From contig OZ244063.1 of the NCBI GenBank assembly GCA_965215535.1, positions 1,860,001 through 1,924,000 of the forward strand: DNA of 64,000 bases, read 5' to 3'. This DNA is from Bin94 sp965215535. Lineage in GTDB: Bacteria; Gemmatimonadota; Gemmatimonadetes; Longimicrobiales; Gaopeijiaceae. The notes below the pieces were generated by a model, which ran no database searches, was not told the DNA's origin, and saw nothing but the letters and a program-made list of their open reading frames with translations. Positions 25,667-35,265 of this stretch are shown here, piece by piece (position 1 is the first letter of the stretch; every line of letters begins with the position of its first letter). The translations under genes were made by a program, and so were the position numbers.

Positions 25667-28600
25667 TTGTCATTTGTTCATCTGCATACCCACTCTGAGT
25701 ACTCGCTGCTCGATGGCGCAAACCGCCTGAAGGATCTGGTTGATCGCGCAAAGCACTACGAGATGCCCGCCCTGGGCCTCACCGATCACGGCTGCCTCTA
25801 CGGCGCCTGGAACTTCCAGAAGCTGGCCCGCAAGGAGGGCGTCAAGCCGATTATCGGCATGGAAGCCTATGTGGCCCCGGGGGACCGCCGCGAGAGATCG
25901 CGCTCCGGCGAAGGTGGGAAATCCGCCTATCATCTGGTGCTTCTGGCGCGCGACCGCGAAGGATACCGCAATCTCGTCAAGCTGTCGTCGATCGGCTATA
26001 CCGAGGGCTTCTACTATCACCCCAGACTGGATCGCGAGGTCATTGCGCGGCACTCCGAAGGGTTGATTGTGACATCGGCGTGCATGGCGGGCGAGGTTGC
26101 GCGGCATCTTGCAGCGGGCAACACCGACCTTGCCCGCGAGGTGGCCGAGTGGTATGCAAATGCCTTTCCCGACCGCTACTACCTGGAGGTGCAGGCGCAC
26201 GGCACCCCGGGCCAGGCCGACCTGAATGCACAGGTCTTCGCACTGGCCGACGATCTGGGATTGCCGGTTGTTGCAACCAACGACGCCCATTTCCTGGATC
26301 ACCATCATCACCCGGCACACGATATTCTGGTATGCATCGGCACTGCCAAAAATCACGACGATCCCCAACGCCTGCGCTACGACGACGGTCTTTACTTCAA
26401 GGGCCCCGACGAGATGGCCGAGGCCTTTCCCGATCACCCCGACGTTCTCGAAAACACGCTGAAAATTGCCGACGAAGTTGTGCTCGACTTCGAGAAGCGC
26501 TACCACCTGCCCAACTTTCCCCTGCCCGACCGCTTTGCCGACGCCAACGCCTATCTTGTGCACCTGGCGCGCGAGGGGGCCCGGCAACGCTACGGCAAAG
26601 AGCTCTCCGACGAAATCGAGGAACGCCTGCGCTACGAGCTCGACGTCATTCAGAATACCGGCTACGCGGGCTACTTTCTCATTACCTGGGATTTTATTCG
26701 CTGGGCGCGCGAGCAGGGCATTCCGGTCGGACCGGGACGCGGTTCGGCGGCGGGTTCGCTGGTGTCGTACGCGCTACGCATTACCGATCTCGATCCCCTT
26801 GCCTACGGGTTGCTCTTTGAGCGCTTTCTGAATCCCGAACGCATCTCGATGCCGGATATCGATATCGACTTCTGCTACGAGCGCCGCGGCGAAGTGATCG
26901 AATATGTACGCCACAAGTATGGGCGCGACGCGGTTGGGCAGATTATCACCTTTGGCACCATGAAGAGTCGCGCGGTAATTCGCGATGTGGGGCGCGTGCT
27001 GGGCTTCGAACCCTCCGAGACCGACCGCATTGCCAAGATGATTCCCAATCAGCCCGGCAAGAGCTTCACGCTCCGCGAGGCGGTCGAGGCAATTCAGGAT
27101 GTAAAACAGCTCTACGAATCCGACGACCGGCACAAACGCCTCTTCGACTATTCGATCACCCTCGAGGGGCTGTCGCGCCATGCGTCGGTGCATGCGGCGG
27201 GAGTTGTGATTGCGCCCGGCCCGCTCGACGAATATGTGCCGATCTGTACACAGGGGAAAGGGCGGGGGAATGGAGGACGGGGTTCGCAACAGGTCGACGG
27301 CCCCGATATTGTGACACAATATGACATGAATTGTCTTGAGGACGCAGGAATGCTCAAGATGGATTTCCTGGGCCTCAAGACGCTCACCGTCATTCACGAT
27401 GCAGTGCAGGGAATCCGCGCGCGCACAGGCGAATTTCGGCACCCCGAGAGCGGCGCCCTCTACACGTCCGATTCCATGGACGACGTTCCCCTCGACGACC
27501 CCGGCGTATACACAATGCTGGCCAGCGGCGGCACTGCGGGCATCTTCCAGTTTGAGTCCAATCTGGCGCTCGACAAGCTGCGGGCCATGCGCTGCGACCG
27601 CTTCGACGATCTGGTGGCCACCAACGCCCTGATCCGCCCCGGTCCTCTGGATTCAGGCATGACCGACCGCTATATCTTGCGCAAGCTGGGCCAGGAAGAG
27701 GTGCAGTACCCGGCGCCGGGACTGGAGTCGGTCCTGGAATCGACCTATGGCATTATTGTTTATCAGGAACAGGTGATGCAGATCGCGAGCGAGCTGGCGG
27801 GCTACTCGCTGGCCGACGCCGACATTCTGCGCAAGGCGATGGGCAAGAAGGACGCAAAGCTGATCCGGGCCGAGCTGAAGCGCTTTCGCGAACGGGTGTG
27901 CACCCGCGGGCTCGACCGCAAAACCGCCGAAGAGCTGGCCGATCAGATTCGTACCTTTGGCCGCTACGGCTTCAACAAATCCCACTCGGTCGCCTATTCC
28001 ATTCTTTCGTACAAGACTGCCTGGCTCAAGCGCCACTACCCCGCCGATTTCATGGCGGCTCTCCTCTCTTCGGTACTCGACAGGACCGACGATGTAGTCA
28101 AGTACATCGGCGAGTGTCGCGAGATGGGGCGCCATCACTCTGCGCTGAACGATGGAATCGCGGTACTGCCCCCCGATGTCAACGAGAGCGGCTGGAAGTT
28201 TACCGCAGTGGACAACCGCACAATTCGCTTCGGCCTGGGAGCCGTGCGGGGCGTGGGCAGCGCGGCAGTGCAGTCGATTCTGGCGGCCCGCAGCGAGGAC
28301 GGCCCCTTTGCCAGCCTCTTTGAATTCCTGGAGCGGATCGACATTCGCGCACTCAACCGGCGGGCCTGCGAAGCGCTGATCGCGGCGGGGGCGCTCGATT
28401 CCTTCGGACACCGGGCGCAGATGATTGCCGGTCTCGATGCCGCCTATGGAGAGGCCTCGGCGCGGATCCAGGACAGCATTCTGGGCCAGCAATCGCTCTT
28501 TGGTGACGAGGGATTCGACCGCACCGCACCCGACCTCCCCACGATTCCGGAGTGGAGCGACCGCGAACGCCTGACCCGCGAGAAGGAAACGCTCGGCTTC

Positions 28601-29233
28601 TTCATATCGGGGCACCCCCTGGACCGCTACCGCGAACTGGTGCGCGCCTTCGACGAACTCGACGCCGATTCGATCGGGCAGAAGGCGGGCAAGCTGGTCG
28701 AGGTGGCCTGTGTGGTGACCTCGGTGGCACGCCAGATCTCGCGGCGCGATGGCTCGGAGTGGGGCAAGGTTGTAGTGGAAGGCTTCCAGGGCACGACCAC
28801 GCTTCTCTGCTTTCGTGACACCTGGCTGTCCTGCCGCGAGCTCCTGCAGCCCGATGCCCTGGTTCTGGTGCGGGGCCGGGTCAGCGACCGCGACCGCGAC
28901 GAAGAAGATCCGCCGGTCTTTCTGGATGCGGCCGAACCGCTGCGCGAGGTGGCGGCGAATGGACGCCTTGCCGTGCAGATTCGCATGGAGAGCGACGCCG
29001 AGCCCGACGCCGATCTCTTTGCCCGGGCGCGTGCAGTGCTGGAGGCCGGCGAGGGTGGCGCCCCCATTGAGCTGGTTGTGAGCGCGGAAGGTGGGAATGG
29101 GTCCGGGCCACCCCCTCACCGGTTGCGGTCGAAGAGCTTGCGCGCACCCGCCGATCGGGCCACAATTCATGCACTGGAAGGGGTCTTCGGGCGGGGTCGG
29201 ATCAGGCTGGTGAAGAGAGGGAAAACGGTATGA
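25667..29233 (+). CDS. dnaE: DNA polymerase III alpha subunit
   Basis: An 1188-residue replicative polymerase. It starts with the PHP domain (FVHLHTHSEYSLLDGA), then the catalytic palm with MPDIDIDF and the conserved QFES block, a helix-hairpin-helix region, and a C-terminal OB-fold (about residues 990-1090). The start is TTG 25667, the only start that keeps the PHP domain whole. The length is normal for DnaE. The next gene overlaps its stop by 4 bases. A Gly-rich insertion (GKGRGNGGRGSQQ) lies around residue 535. Confidence 0.97.
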   Translation: MSFVHLHTHSEYSLLDGANRLKDLVDRAKHYEMPALGLTDHGCLYGAWNFQKLARKEGVKPIIGMEAYVAPGDRRERSRSGEGGKSAYHLVLLARDREGYRNLVKLSSIGYTEGFYYHPRLDREVIARHSEGLIVTSACMAGEVARHLAAGNTDLAREVAEWYANAFPDRYYLEVQAHGTPGQADLNAQVFALADDLGLPVVATNDAHFLDHHHHPAHDILVCIGTAKNHDDPQRLRYDDGLYFKGPDEMAEAFPDHPDVLENTLKIADEVVLDFEKRYHLPNFPLPDRFADANAYLVHLAREGARQRYGKELSDEIEERLRYELDVIQNTGYAGYFLITWDFIRWAREQGIPVGPGRGSAAGSLVSYALRITDLDPLAYGLLFERFLNPERISMPDIDIDFCYERRGEVIEYVRHKYGRDAVGQIITFGTMKSRAVIRDVGRVLGFEPSETDRIAKMIPNQPGKSFTLREAVEAIQDVKQLYESDDRHKRLFDYSITLEGLSRHASVHAAGVVIAPGPLDEYVPICTQGKGRGNGGRGSQQVDGPDIVTQYDMNCLEDAGMLKMDFLGLKTLTVIHDAVQGIRARTGEFRHPESGALYTSDSMDDVPLDDPGVYTMLASGGTAGIFQFESNLALDKLRAMRCDRFDDLVATNALIRPGPLDSGMTDRYILRKLGQEEVQYPAPGLESVLESTYGIIVYQEQVMQIASELAGYSLADADILRKAMGKKDAKLIRAELKRFRERVCTRGLDRKTAEELADQIRTFGRYGFNKSHSVAYSILSYKTAWLKRHYPADFMAALLSSVLDRTDDVVKYIGECREMGRHHSALNDGIAVLPPDVNESGWKFTAVDNRTIRFGLGAVRGVGSAAVQSILAARSEDGPFASLFEFLERIDIRALNRRACEALIAAGALDSFGHRAQMIAGLDAAYGEASARIQDSILGQQSLFGDEGFDRTAPDLPTIPEWSDRERLTREKETLGFFISGHPLDRYRELVRAFDELDADSIGQKAGKLVEVACVVTSVARQISRRDGSEWGKVVVEGFQGTTTLLCFRDTWLSCRELLQPDALVLVRGRVSDRDRDEEDPPVFLDAAEPLREVAANGRLAVQIRMESDAEPDADLFARARAVLEAGEGGAPIELVVSAEGGNGSGPPPHRLRSKSLRAPADRATIHALEGVFGRGRIRLVKRGKTV

Positions 29234-30699
29234 ATAGAGCAACGATGAGGAGAGCAACGCGCACCCTTCCCCTTCTCCTTTCCCTGGCGCCCCTGGGCCC
29301 AATGGCCGCCCAGCAGCCCACCCCCGGCGATCTGGTCGGCGCGTGGAGCGGAGTTCTGCAGAGCCCGGCTGGCCAGCAGCTTCGCATTCGCGTCGACTTT
29401 ACTCTGGTGGATGGCAATCCGGCCGCCACCATGACCTCGGTCGATCAGGGGAATGCACAAATTCCAGTGGCTTCGGTGACCCTCGATGGCGCTGCGGTCG
29501 CGCTCGCCATGCCCATCATCCAGGGTGGCTACGAGGGGACGCTGGCGGCCGACGGGGCATCGATCGAAGGCACCTTTCGCCAGGCCGGAGTCGAGATGGC
29601 GCTCCTCCTTGAGCGCATGACCGACGAGGAAGAAGCAACCGCCACGCGCCGTCCGCAGGATCCGGTCGAGCCCTATCCTTACCGGGTGGACGCGGTGAGC
29701 TACCCGAATCCCGAGGGCGGACACACTCTTGCGGGCACCCTCACCCTCCCGGATGGAGAAGGCCCCTTTCCGGCGGTCATCCTGATCAGCGGTTCCGGCC
29801 CCCAGGATCGCGATGAAGCCCTGGCGGGGCACCGTCCCTTCCTGGTTCTCTCAGACCACCTGACCCGCCGCGGAATTGCGGTTTTGCGCTTCGACGACCG
29901 CGGCGTGGGCGAATCCACTGGCGATTTTGCCTCCGCGACCTCGCTCGATTTTGCCTCCGATGTGCGGGCCGGCGTCGCCTGGCTGAAGACGCGCACCGAT
30001 GTGGATGCCTCTGCGATCGGGCTGGCGGGCCACTCCGAGGGCGGGTTGATCGCGCCCCTGGTGGCGGTCGAATCCGACGATGTCGCCTTCATTGTGCTCA
30101 TGGCGGGACCAGGAATCACCGGCGAACAGATTCTCTATGCGCAGGGGGCGCTGATTGCCCGGGCTCAGGGTGCCACCGAGGAGCAGATTGCACGCAACCG
30201 GGCCCAGCAGGAGCGGATCTTTGCAATTCTGGGGGCCGAGCCGGATTCGGAGCGCGCCCGCGAGCAGGTGGAGGCGGTGGTGCGCGAACAGATTGCAGCG
30301 CTGAGCGATGCCGAGCGCGCGGCGATGGGGATTTCCGACGCGGCTTCGCTCGAGCAGACAGTCCGTGCGCAGGCCACGCAGGTTGTCACCCCCTGGTTTC
30401 GCTTCTTCCTGAGCTACGATCCCGCCCCGGTCATCGAACGGGTGCGCATTCCGGTGCTGGCCATCAATGGCGAGAACGATCTTCAGGTTCCCCACGAAGA
30501 GAATCTGCGCGAGATCGAAGCGGCGCTCCGGCGTGGCGGCAACGAGCGCTTCGAGATCCACGCCCTGTCCGGGCTCAACCATCTCTTCCAGCACTCCGAA
30601 ACGGGATCGCCGGCCGAGTACGCTACGCTCGCCGAAACCTGGTCGGTGGATTCGATGGAGCTGATTGCGGACTGGATCCTGCGCACGGTAGCGCGCTGA
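29230..30699 (+). CDS. Secreted alpha/beta hydrolase
   Basis: A 489-residue exported hydrolase. Signal peptide to about residue 28 (MAAQQ), then a small beta-rich domain (about 35-140) of the kind often found before S33-type hydrolases in this group. The alpha/beta-hydrolase domain (about 150-485) has an oxyanion block ILISGSGPQDRDE, nucleophile serine in GHSEGG, and an active-site His in SGLNHLFQ near the C-terminus. Substrate unknown. It overlaps dnaE by 4 bases (ATGA), so it is translationally coupled to it, though no functional link is apparent. Confidence 0.88.
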   Translation: MNRATMRRATRTLPLLLSLAPLGPMAAQQPTPGDLVGAWSGVLQSPAGQQLRIRVDFTLVDGNPAATMTSVDQGNAQIPVASVTLDGAAVALAMPIIQGGYEGTLAADGASIEGTFRQAGVEMALLLERMTDEEEATATRRPQDPVEPYPYRVDAVSYPNPEGGHTLAGTLTLPDGEGPFPAVILISGSGPQDRDEALAGHRPFLVLSDHLTRRGIAVLRFDDRGVGESTGDFASATSLDFASDVRAGVAWLKTRTDVDASAIGLAGHSEGGLIAPLVAVESDDVAFIVLMAGPGITGEQILYAQGALIARAQGATEEQIARNRAQQERIFAILGAEPDSERAREQVEAVVREQIAALSDAERAAMGISDAASLEQTVRAQATQVVTPWFRFFLSYDPAPVIERVRIPVLAINGENDLQVPHEENLREIEAALRRGGNERFEIHALSGLNHLFQHSETGSPAEYATLAETWSVDSMELIADWILRTVAR

Positions 30700-30734
30700 A
30701 TGGGCTGAACAAGAGGACTGACCGACGGATTCGT

Positions 30735-30763
30735 TTGCAATTCGACACCGATTCACCTATACT
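30735..30763 (+). promoter_or_regulatory. Strong candidate sigma70-type promoter
   Basis: TTGCAA (30735-30740) and TATACT (30758-30763) are separated by exactly 17 bases. It points to a 28-codon reading frame (30791) and then to the amidase operon. Confidence 0.55.
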
Positions 30764-30790
30764 AAACAAGGTGGAGCGGGATCTACGACG

Positions 30791-30877
30791 ATGAAGCCCA
30801 GCACTTGGCCAATCCTGCTGACTGTTTCCGAGTTGATTGTTCCAGAGCAGGAATTGCAGATCAATAATCTCGTCTGA
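30791..30877 (+). CDS. Possible 28-residue peptide
   Basis: ATG 30791 opens a 28-codon frame (starts MKPSTWPILLTVSELIV, ends NNLV). It lies just behind a well-spaced promoter and a purine-rich stretch (GGTGGAGCGGG, about 10 bases upstream). It could be a leader peptide, or the broken 5' end of a former exported protein. There is no homology argument, so it may not be translated. Confidence 0.3.
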   Translation: MKPSTWPILLTVSELIVPEQELQINNLV

Positions 30878-31149
30878 CAGCGTGGGCGGTGGCTTGGCTA
30901 CATGGCGTGGGCTTACTACGGGGCGTGTGGCGTGACCCAACCGGCAAGTTCGGAGACCGCGCGGGTGTCACTGTCGGTCGAGTACGCACCGCACCGTGGG
31001 ATGGCGAGCAGTCTTTCGGGGTCGCGAACTGCACGCAGGCGGGTAAATTCCGTGGTGCGCACCACCCGAATCTCTTGACGAGGGGCGGAGCTGACCCCAG
31101 CATTTCGGCTTGTGCTCTGCACCCGTCCTCAGCCGGAGGTCCACCCCAA
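30878..31149. other. Unassigned region before the amidase gene
   Basis: Open frames exist on both strands (the amidase frame is open back to 30889), but none has a recognisable domain, signal or ribosome-binding site. It may be an untranslated leader of the amidase operon or the remains of a decayed gene. Confidence 0.4.
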
Positions 31150-32772
31150 GTGTCTCGTCCGATCAAACGCCGCCGCTTTCTTGCTGCCACCGCCGCCGCA
31201 GGCGGAGGCCTTCTCCTGGACTCGGTGCCCGGAGCCGCCACCCCCTCTCCAATCCCCCAGACCGCTCCTTCGCCACCACCTCCCCAAAGCGCACCCGCCC
31301 CCCTGCCCCTGGGAAATGGTGAACCTCCTGCGCTTCACTTTCAGGCGTGGCCGGGCGGAACCGGCTCCCTTATGGAGAAGCTCTGGCACGAGGCGGACGG
31401 CAACAATCCCTTTGCACACTACGAGATCGAGCTGGAGCGGTGGAGCGGGCCCATTCCCTCCGACGAAACCGCGCTCGCATTTCTGCCGGTTCACCGCCTG
31501 GCGGCGCTGATTCGGGACCGGCACATCAGCGCAACGGAGCTGACCGAGATCTACCTGGAGCGTATCGGGCGGCTGGATCCGGTTCTGCTCTGTGCGGTCA
31601 CCATTCTGGAGGGGCGCGCGCGCGAAGAAGCACGCCAGGCCGACCTGGAGATCGCCGCAGGCAAGTGGCGCGGACCGCTGCACGGCATTCCCTATGGGCT
31701 CAAGGATCTCTTTGCGGTGGCGGGCACGCGCACAACCTGGGGATCCGCCGATTTCAGTCATCAATTCACCCGCTACGATTCAGAAGTTGCGGTACGCCTG
31801 CGCAACGCGGGCGCAGTTCTGCTGGCCAAGCTGGCCACAGGCGAATTCGCACGAGGCGACCGGTGGTACCGCGGCCGCACACGGAACCCCTGGAATGTGG
31901 ATGAGGGATCGAGCGGATCGTCGGCCGGGCCGGGGTCGGCAACGGCTGCCGCCTGTGTGGCCTTTGCAATTGGAACCGAAACGCAGGGATCGATTGTGTC
32001 GCCGGCGCGTCGCTGCGGCCTTACCGCGCTTCGGCCCACCTTCGGACGGGTGAGCCGCCATGGGGGAATGGTTCTGGCGTGGAGCATGGACAAGGTTGGG
32101 CCCATGTGTCGCAGCGCCCTCGATTGCGCACTTGTCTTCAATGCAATTCATGGCGCCGACGAGAAGGACCCGGCTTCGCTCACCTTCCCCTTTCGCTTTG
32201 ACCTCAACCCCGATCTGGCTTCCCTTCGGATCGGCTACGCCGAAGACGCCCCCGAATCGTTCGTAAATGCACTGCGTGCACTGGGCGCCGATCCCCTCCC
32301 CATGCCCGAAATCCCCCGGATAAGCTCGAATGCACTGGCTGTGGAGTCGTCGGCCGCTTTCGATTTTCATCTGGCGCCGGAGGGAGAGCTCGAACCCCTG
32401 CCCAACGATCTGAATGAGGATGAACGCCGCCGTCGCAGCCGCTTTCGCGGGGGACGCGATGTGCGCGCGCTCGATTTTGTACAGTCGCAGCGCCGGCGCC
32501 ACATGCTTATGCAGGAGATGGCCGAGGTCATGCACAACTTCGACATGTTCGCAAGCGGATCGGGGCTGGTGGGACTGACAAACCAGACGGGTCACCCGGC
32601 GGTTGTGGTTCCTTTCGACTTCGGGGTTCGCAATCCCGATTCCGAGAGTCCGACCGAAATGCCGCTGACCACAACATTGATCGGCAATCTCTTCGCCGAC
32701 GATAAAATTCTCGCTGTGGCGCACGCCTTTCAGCAGACCACGGATTGGCACATGCGCCGGCCCGCCCCATGA
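31150..32772 (+). CDS. Tat-exported amidase (amidase signature family)
   Basis: A 540-residue enzyme. The start is GTG 31150 (MSRPIKRRRFLAATAAAGGG), which yields a twin-arginine signal, then a Pro-rich linker (about 35-60). The amidase signature domain follows with catalytic Lys in GLKDLF, the Ser-rich loop SSGSSAGPGSATAAA, and nucleophile serine in TQGSIVSPA. Family members hydrolyse amides, aryl-acylamides or aminoacyl-tRNA amides; the substrate here is unknown. The stop overlaps the Rieske gene by 4 bases, so this exported enzyme is in one operon with a cytochrome bc complex. Confidence 0.9.
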   Translation: MSRPIKRRRFLAATAAAGGGLLLDSVPGAATPSPIPQTAPSPPPPQSAPAPLPLGNGEPPALHFQAWPGGTGSLMEKLWHEADGNNPFAHYEIELERWSGPIPSDETALAFLPVHRLAALIRDRHISATELTEIYLERIGRLDPVLLCAVTILEGRAREEARQADLEIAAGKWRGPLHGIPYGLKDLFAVAGTRTTWGSADFSHQFTRYDSEVAVRLRNAGAVLLAKLATGEFARGDRWYRGRTRNPWNVDEGSSGSSAGPGSATAAACVAFAIGTETQGSIVSPARRCGLTALRPTFGRVSRHGGMVLAWSMDKVGPMCRSALDCALVFNAIHGADEKDPASLTFPFRFDLNPDLASLRIGYAEDAPESFVNALRALGADPLPMPEIPRISSNALAVESSAAFDFHLAPEGELEPLPNDLNEDERRRRSRFRGGRDVRALDFVQSQRRRHMLMQEMAEVMHNFDMFASGSGLVGLTNQTGHPAVVVPFDFGVRNPDSESPTEMPLTTTLIGNLFADDKILAVAHAFQQTTDWHMRRPAP

Positions 32773-33350
32773 CCGTCCCTTCGACCGGCCACAATCCGGA
32801 CCACCGATCACCGGCTGCGGCCTCGGCGCCCCGGCGGACATTTCTGGCGGGGCTGGCGGCGGCGGGTGCGGGTGTACTTGCTCTTCTGACGCCGCTCTGG
32901 TCTGCAATTCGGGTTGCGCTGGCGCCGCTGGGAAGGAGCAGGGAAGGGCATGAACGTGCGGGAATGGTGCCGGTTGCAAAGCTGGCGGCGCTGCCCGACG
33001 ATGGAGTGCCCCGCAGGTTCCAGGTTGTGCAGGATCGGGTTGATGCCTGGAATACGCATCGGCAGTTGCCGGTGGGGGCGGTGTATCTGCGGCGCGAGGG
33101 GGATTCGATCGAGGCGCTGAATGTGGTCTGCCCACATGCGGGGTGCTTTGTGAATGTAGCGGCGGATCGGTCGCGCTTTGTCTGTCCCTGTCACCAGAGC
33201 AGCTTCGATCTGCACGGGGCGGTAAACGACCCGTCCAGCCCCAGCCCCCGCGACATGGATGCCCTGGAGGTCGAGCTGCGCGACGACGAGATCTGGGTGC
33301 GCTTTCAGAATTTTCTGCCGGGACGCCGAGAGCGGGAACCCGTGGCGTGA
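32769..33350 (+). CDS. Rieske iron-sulfur protein of a cytochrome bc complex
   Basis: A 193-residue protein. The N-terminus has a Tat-type signal anchor (RRTFLAGLAAAG). The [2Fe-2S] cluster motifs are CPHAGC and CPCHQSSFD, the classical Rieske pair with two Cys and two His ligands. It takes electrons from quinol at the outer face of the membrane and passes them to the c-type hemes. It starts at ATG 32769 overlapping the amidase stop and ends overlapping the cytochrome b start (GTGA), so three genes are translationally linked. Confidence 0.93.
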   Translation: MTVPSTGHNPDHRSPAAASAPRRTFLAGLAAAGAGVLALLTPLWSAIRVALAPLGRSREGHERAGMVPVAKLAALPDDGVPRRFQVVQDRVDAWNTHRQLPVGAVYLRREGDSIEALNVVCPHAGCFVNVAADRSRFVCPCHQSSFDLHGAVNDPSSPSPRDMDALEVELRDDEIWVRFQNFLPGRREREPVA

Positions 33351-35167
33351 ACACTTCCGGCGTTGTGGGGCGGTCGCTCGCCTGGCTGGATGAACGCACA
33401 GGCTACCGGAAACTGGTGCGCGCGGCACTGGTGGAGCCGATTCCGGGGGGCGCCCGCTGGAAATATGTGTGGGGAAGCGCCCTGACCTTTGCAATTGTTG
33501 TGCAATTCGTGACCGGCATTGCGCTCTGGGCCTCGTACAGCCCGAATGCACAGGGTGCATGGGAGAGCGTATATTACATTGAACATGTGATGGCCGGAGG
33601 ATGGATCCTGCGCGGAATTCATCACTATATGGCACATGCAACGATGGTGTTGCTTGTTCTTCATCTTATGCAAATTGTTGTGGCTGGTGCCTACCGGGCT
33701 CCCCGCGAGGTCAATTTCTGGTTCGGTATTGCGCTTTTGCATATTGTGTTGGGGCTGTCGCTGACGGGATACCTGTTGCCGTGGGATCAGAAGGGGTACT
33801 GGGCGACCAGGGTGGCCACGAGCATTGCCTCGATTACGCCCATTGCGGGGCCGGAGCTGCAGAGGATTCTGGTGGGCGGGGCCGAGTATGGCCACCTGAC
33901 GCTGACGCGCTTCCTTGCGCTGCATGCGGGGGTGCTTCCAGGCGCGCTGATCCTTCTGATTGTGGGGCATGTGGCTCTCTTTCGGCGTTATGGAGTGACG
34001 ACGGGCGAGCGACGGGACCGGCAGAGGGGCGGGCGGCGGCCCGATGGACAATTCTGGCCCGATCAGGCGTTGCGCGACGGCGTTGCCTGCCTCGCGGTGA
34101 TGGGGGCGGTGCTCTTTCTGGTTGTACAGAGCGGCGGCGCCCCTCTCGGCGCACCGGCGGACGGGAGCGAACCCTATGCGGCCGCGCGCCCCGAGTGGTA
34201 CTTCATGTTCCTCTTCCAGTGGCTGAAGTACTTCCCCGCCGGTACCGAGGTGATTGGCGCAATTGTGATTCCGGGGATTGTTGTGGGAATGGTGGCATTG
34301 ATGCCTCTGGCGGGGCGCTGGCGGCTCGGTCATCGCTTCAACATTGGTTTTACGGCTGCGCTGCTGGCCGGAATCGGGCTGCTGACCTGGCAGGCCTACG
34401 CGTACGACAATGCCGACCCCGACTTTGTGGCGGCCCGCGAGGCCGCGAATGCGGCCGCCAGCCGCGCGATTGACCTTGCCGAAGCGCCCAATGGAATTCC
34501 GCCGGGCGGCGCCCTGGAGCTGTTGCGCAACGATCCCCTGAGCCAGGGTCCGCGCCTCTTTGCCGACCGCTGTGCGAGCTGTCACAGCTACGACGGACAC
34601 GATGGCCTGGGCAATCCGCTTGCCGAAGCGCCGACCGCACCCGATCTGAAGGGATTTGCCAGTCGCGAGTGGGTCACCGGGCTGCTGGATCCGGCGCAGG
34701 TCGCCGGGCCGCACTACTTTGGCGGGACTGCTTTTGCGCGGGGCCGGATGGTGCGGATGGTGCAGAGTCGCATTGCCGGGTTCGATGCCGAGGAGCGGGC
34801 GGCGCTGGCACGGGTGGTCAAGGCGCTCTCGGCCGAAGCCGCGCTTCCCGGTCAGGCAGCCGTGGACGAGGCCGAGCAGGGAGAGATCGAAGAGGGGGCC
34901 GGGCTGATGGCTTCGGAGGCGATCGGCTGCACGCAGTGCCACGAGTATCGGGGCGTCTTCGAGCGGAGGCTGGGGCCGGATCTGACCGGATATGGATCGC
35001 GGGAGTGGTTGGGCGCCTTCATTCGCAATCCCGCGCACCCGCGCTTCTATGGCGACCGCAACGATCGCATGCCATCATTCGGGCGTGATGAAATTCTGAG
35101 CGAGCGCGAAATTGATCTGCTGACGGACTGGCTGCGCGGAGATTGGTGGCGGCCGGATTCGCGGTAG
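33347..35167 (+). CDS. Cytochrome b fused to two c-type heme domains
   Basis: A 606-residue membrane protein. Residues about 1-215 match the cytochrome b N-terminal four-helix bundle with heme-ligand histidines (GIHHYMAHATMVLLVLHL) and the loop LPWDQKGYWA. Residues about 230-360 match the C-terminal part with the quinol-site motif PEWY. A long tail (about 385-600) carries two cytochrome c motifs, CASCH and CTQCH, each in its own small domain. This merges cytochrome b and a diheme cytochrome c into one chain. The start is GTG 33347, overlapping the Rieske stop. It should pass electrons from quinol to the aa3 oxidase or another terminal acceptor. Confidence 0.92.
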   Translation: MNTSGVVGRSLAWLDERTGYRKLVRAALVEPIPGGARWKYVWGSALTFAIVVQFVTGIALWASYSPNAQGAWESVYYIEHVMAGGWILRGIHHYMAHATMVLLVLHLMQIVVAGAYRAPREVNFWFGIALLHIVLGLSLTGYLLPWDQKGYWATRVATSIASITPIAGPELQRILVGGAEYGHLTLTRFLALHAGVLPGALILLIVGHVALFRRYGVTTGERRDRQRGGRRPDGQFWPDQALRDGVACLAVMGAVLFLVVQSGGAPLGAPADGSEPYAAARPEWYFMFLFQWLKYFPAGTEVIGAIVIPGIVVGMVALMPLAGRWRLGHRFNIGFTAALLAGIGLLTWQAYAYDNADPDFVAAREAANAAASRAIDLAEAPNGIPPGGALELLRNDPLSQGPRLFADRCASCHSYDGHDGLGNPLAEAPTAPDLKGFASREWVTGLLDPAQVAGPHYFGGTAFARGRMVRMVQSRIAGFDAEERAALARVVKALSAEAALPGQAAVDEAEQGEIEEGAGLMASEAIGCTQCHEYRGVFERRLGPDLTGYGSREWLGAFIRNPAHPRFYGDRNDRMPSFGRDEILSEREIDLLTDWLRGDWWRPDSR

Positions 35168-35265
35168 AGGGGGGCCGGGCTACGGATTTCGGGCGGTGCC
35201 AGAAGATTTCTTGGGAAACGCCCCATTCAGGGATCGGCGCGCGCCGAAAGGCAGAGGTTGCGTCC

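Noticed and set aside
31089..31149. Upstream extension of the amidase to 30889
   Set aside because: The GTG at 31150 gives an ideal twin-arginine signal; the upstream residues lack one and have no start with a ribosome-binding site.
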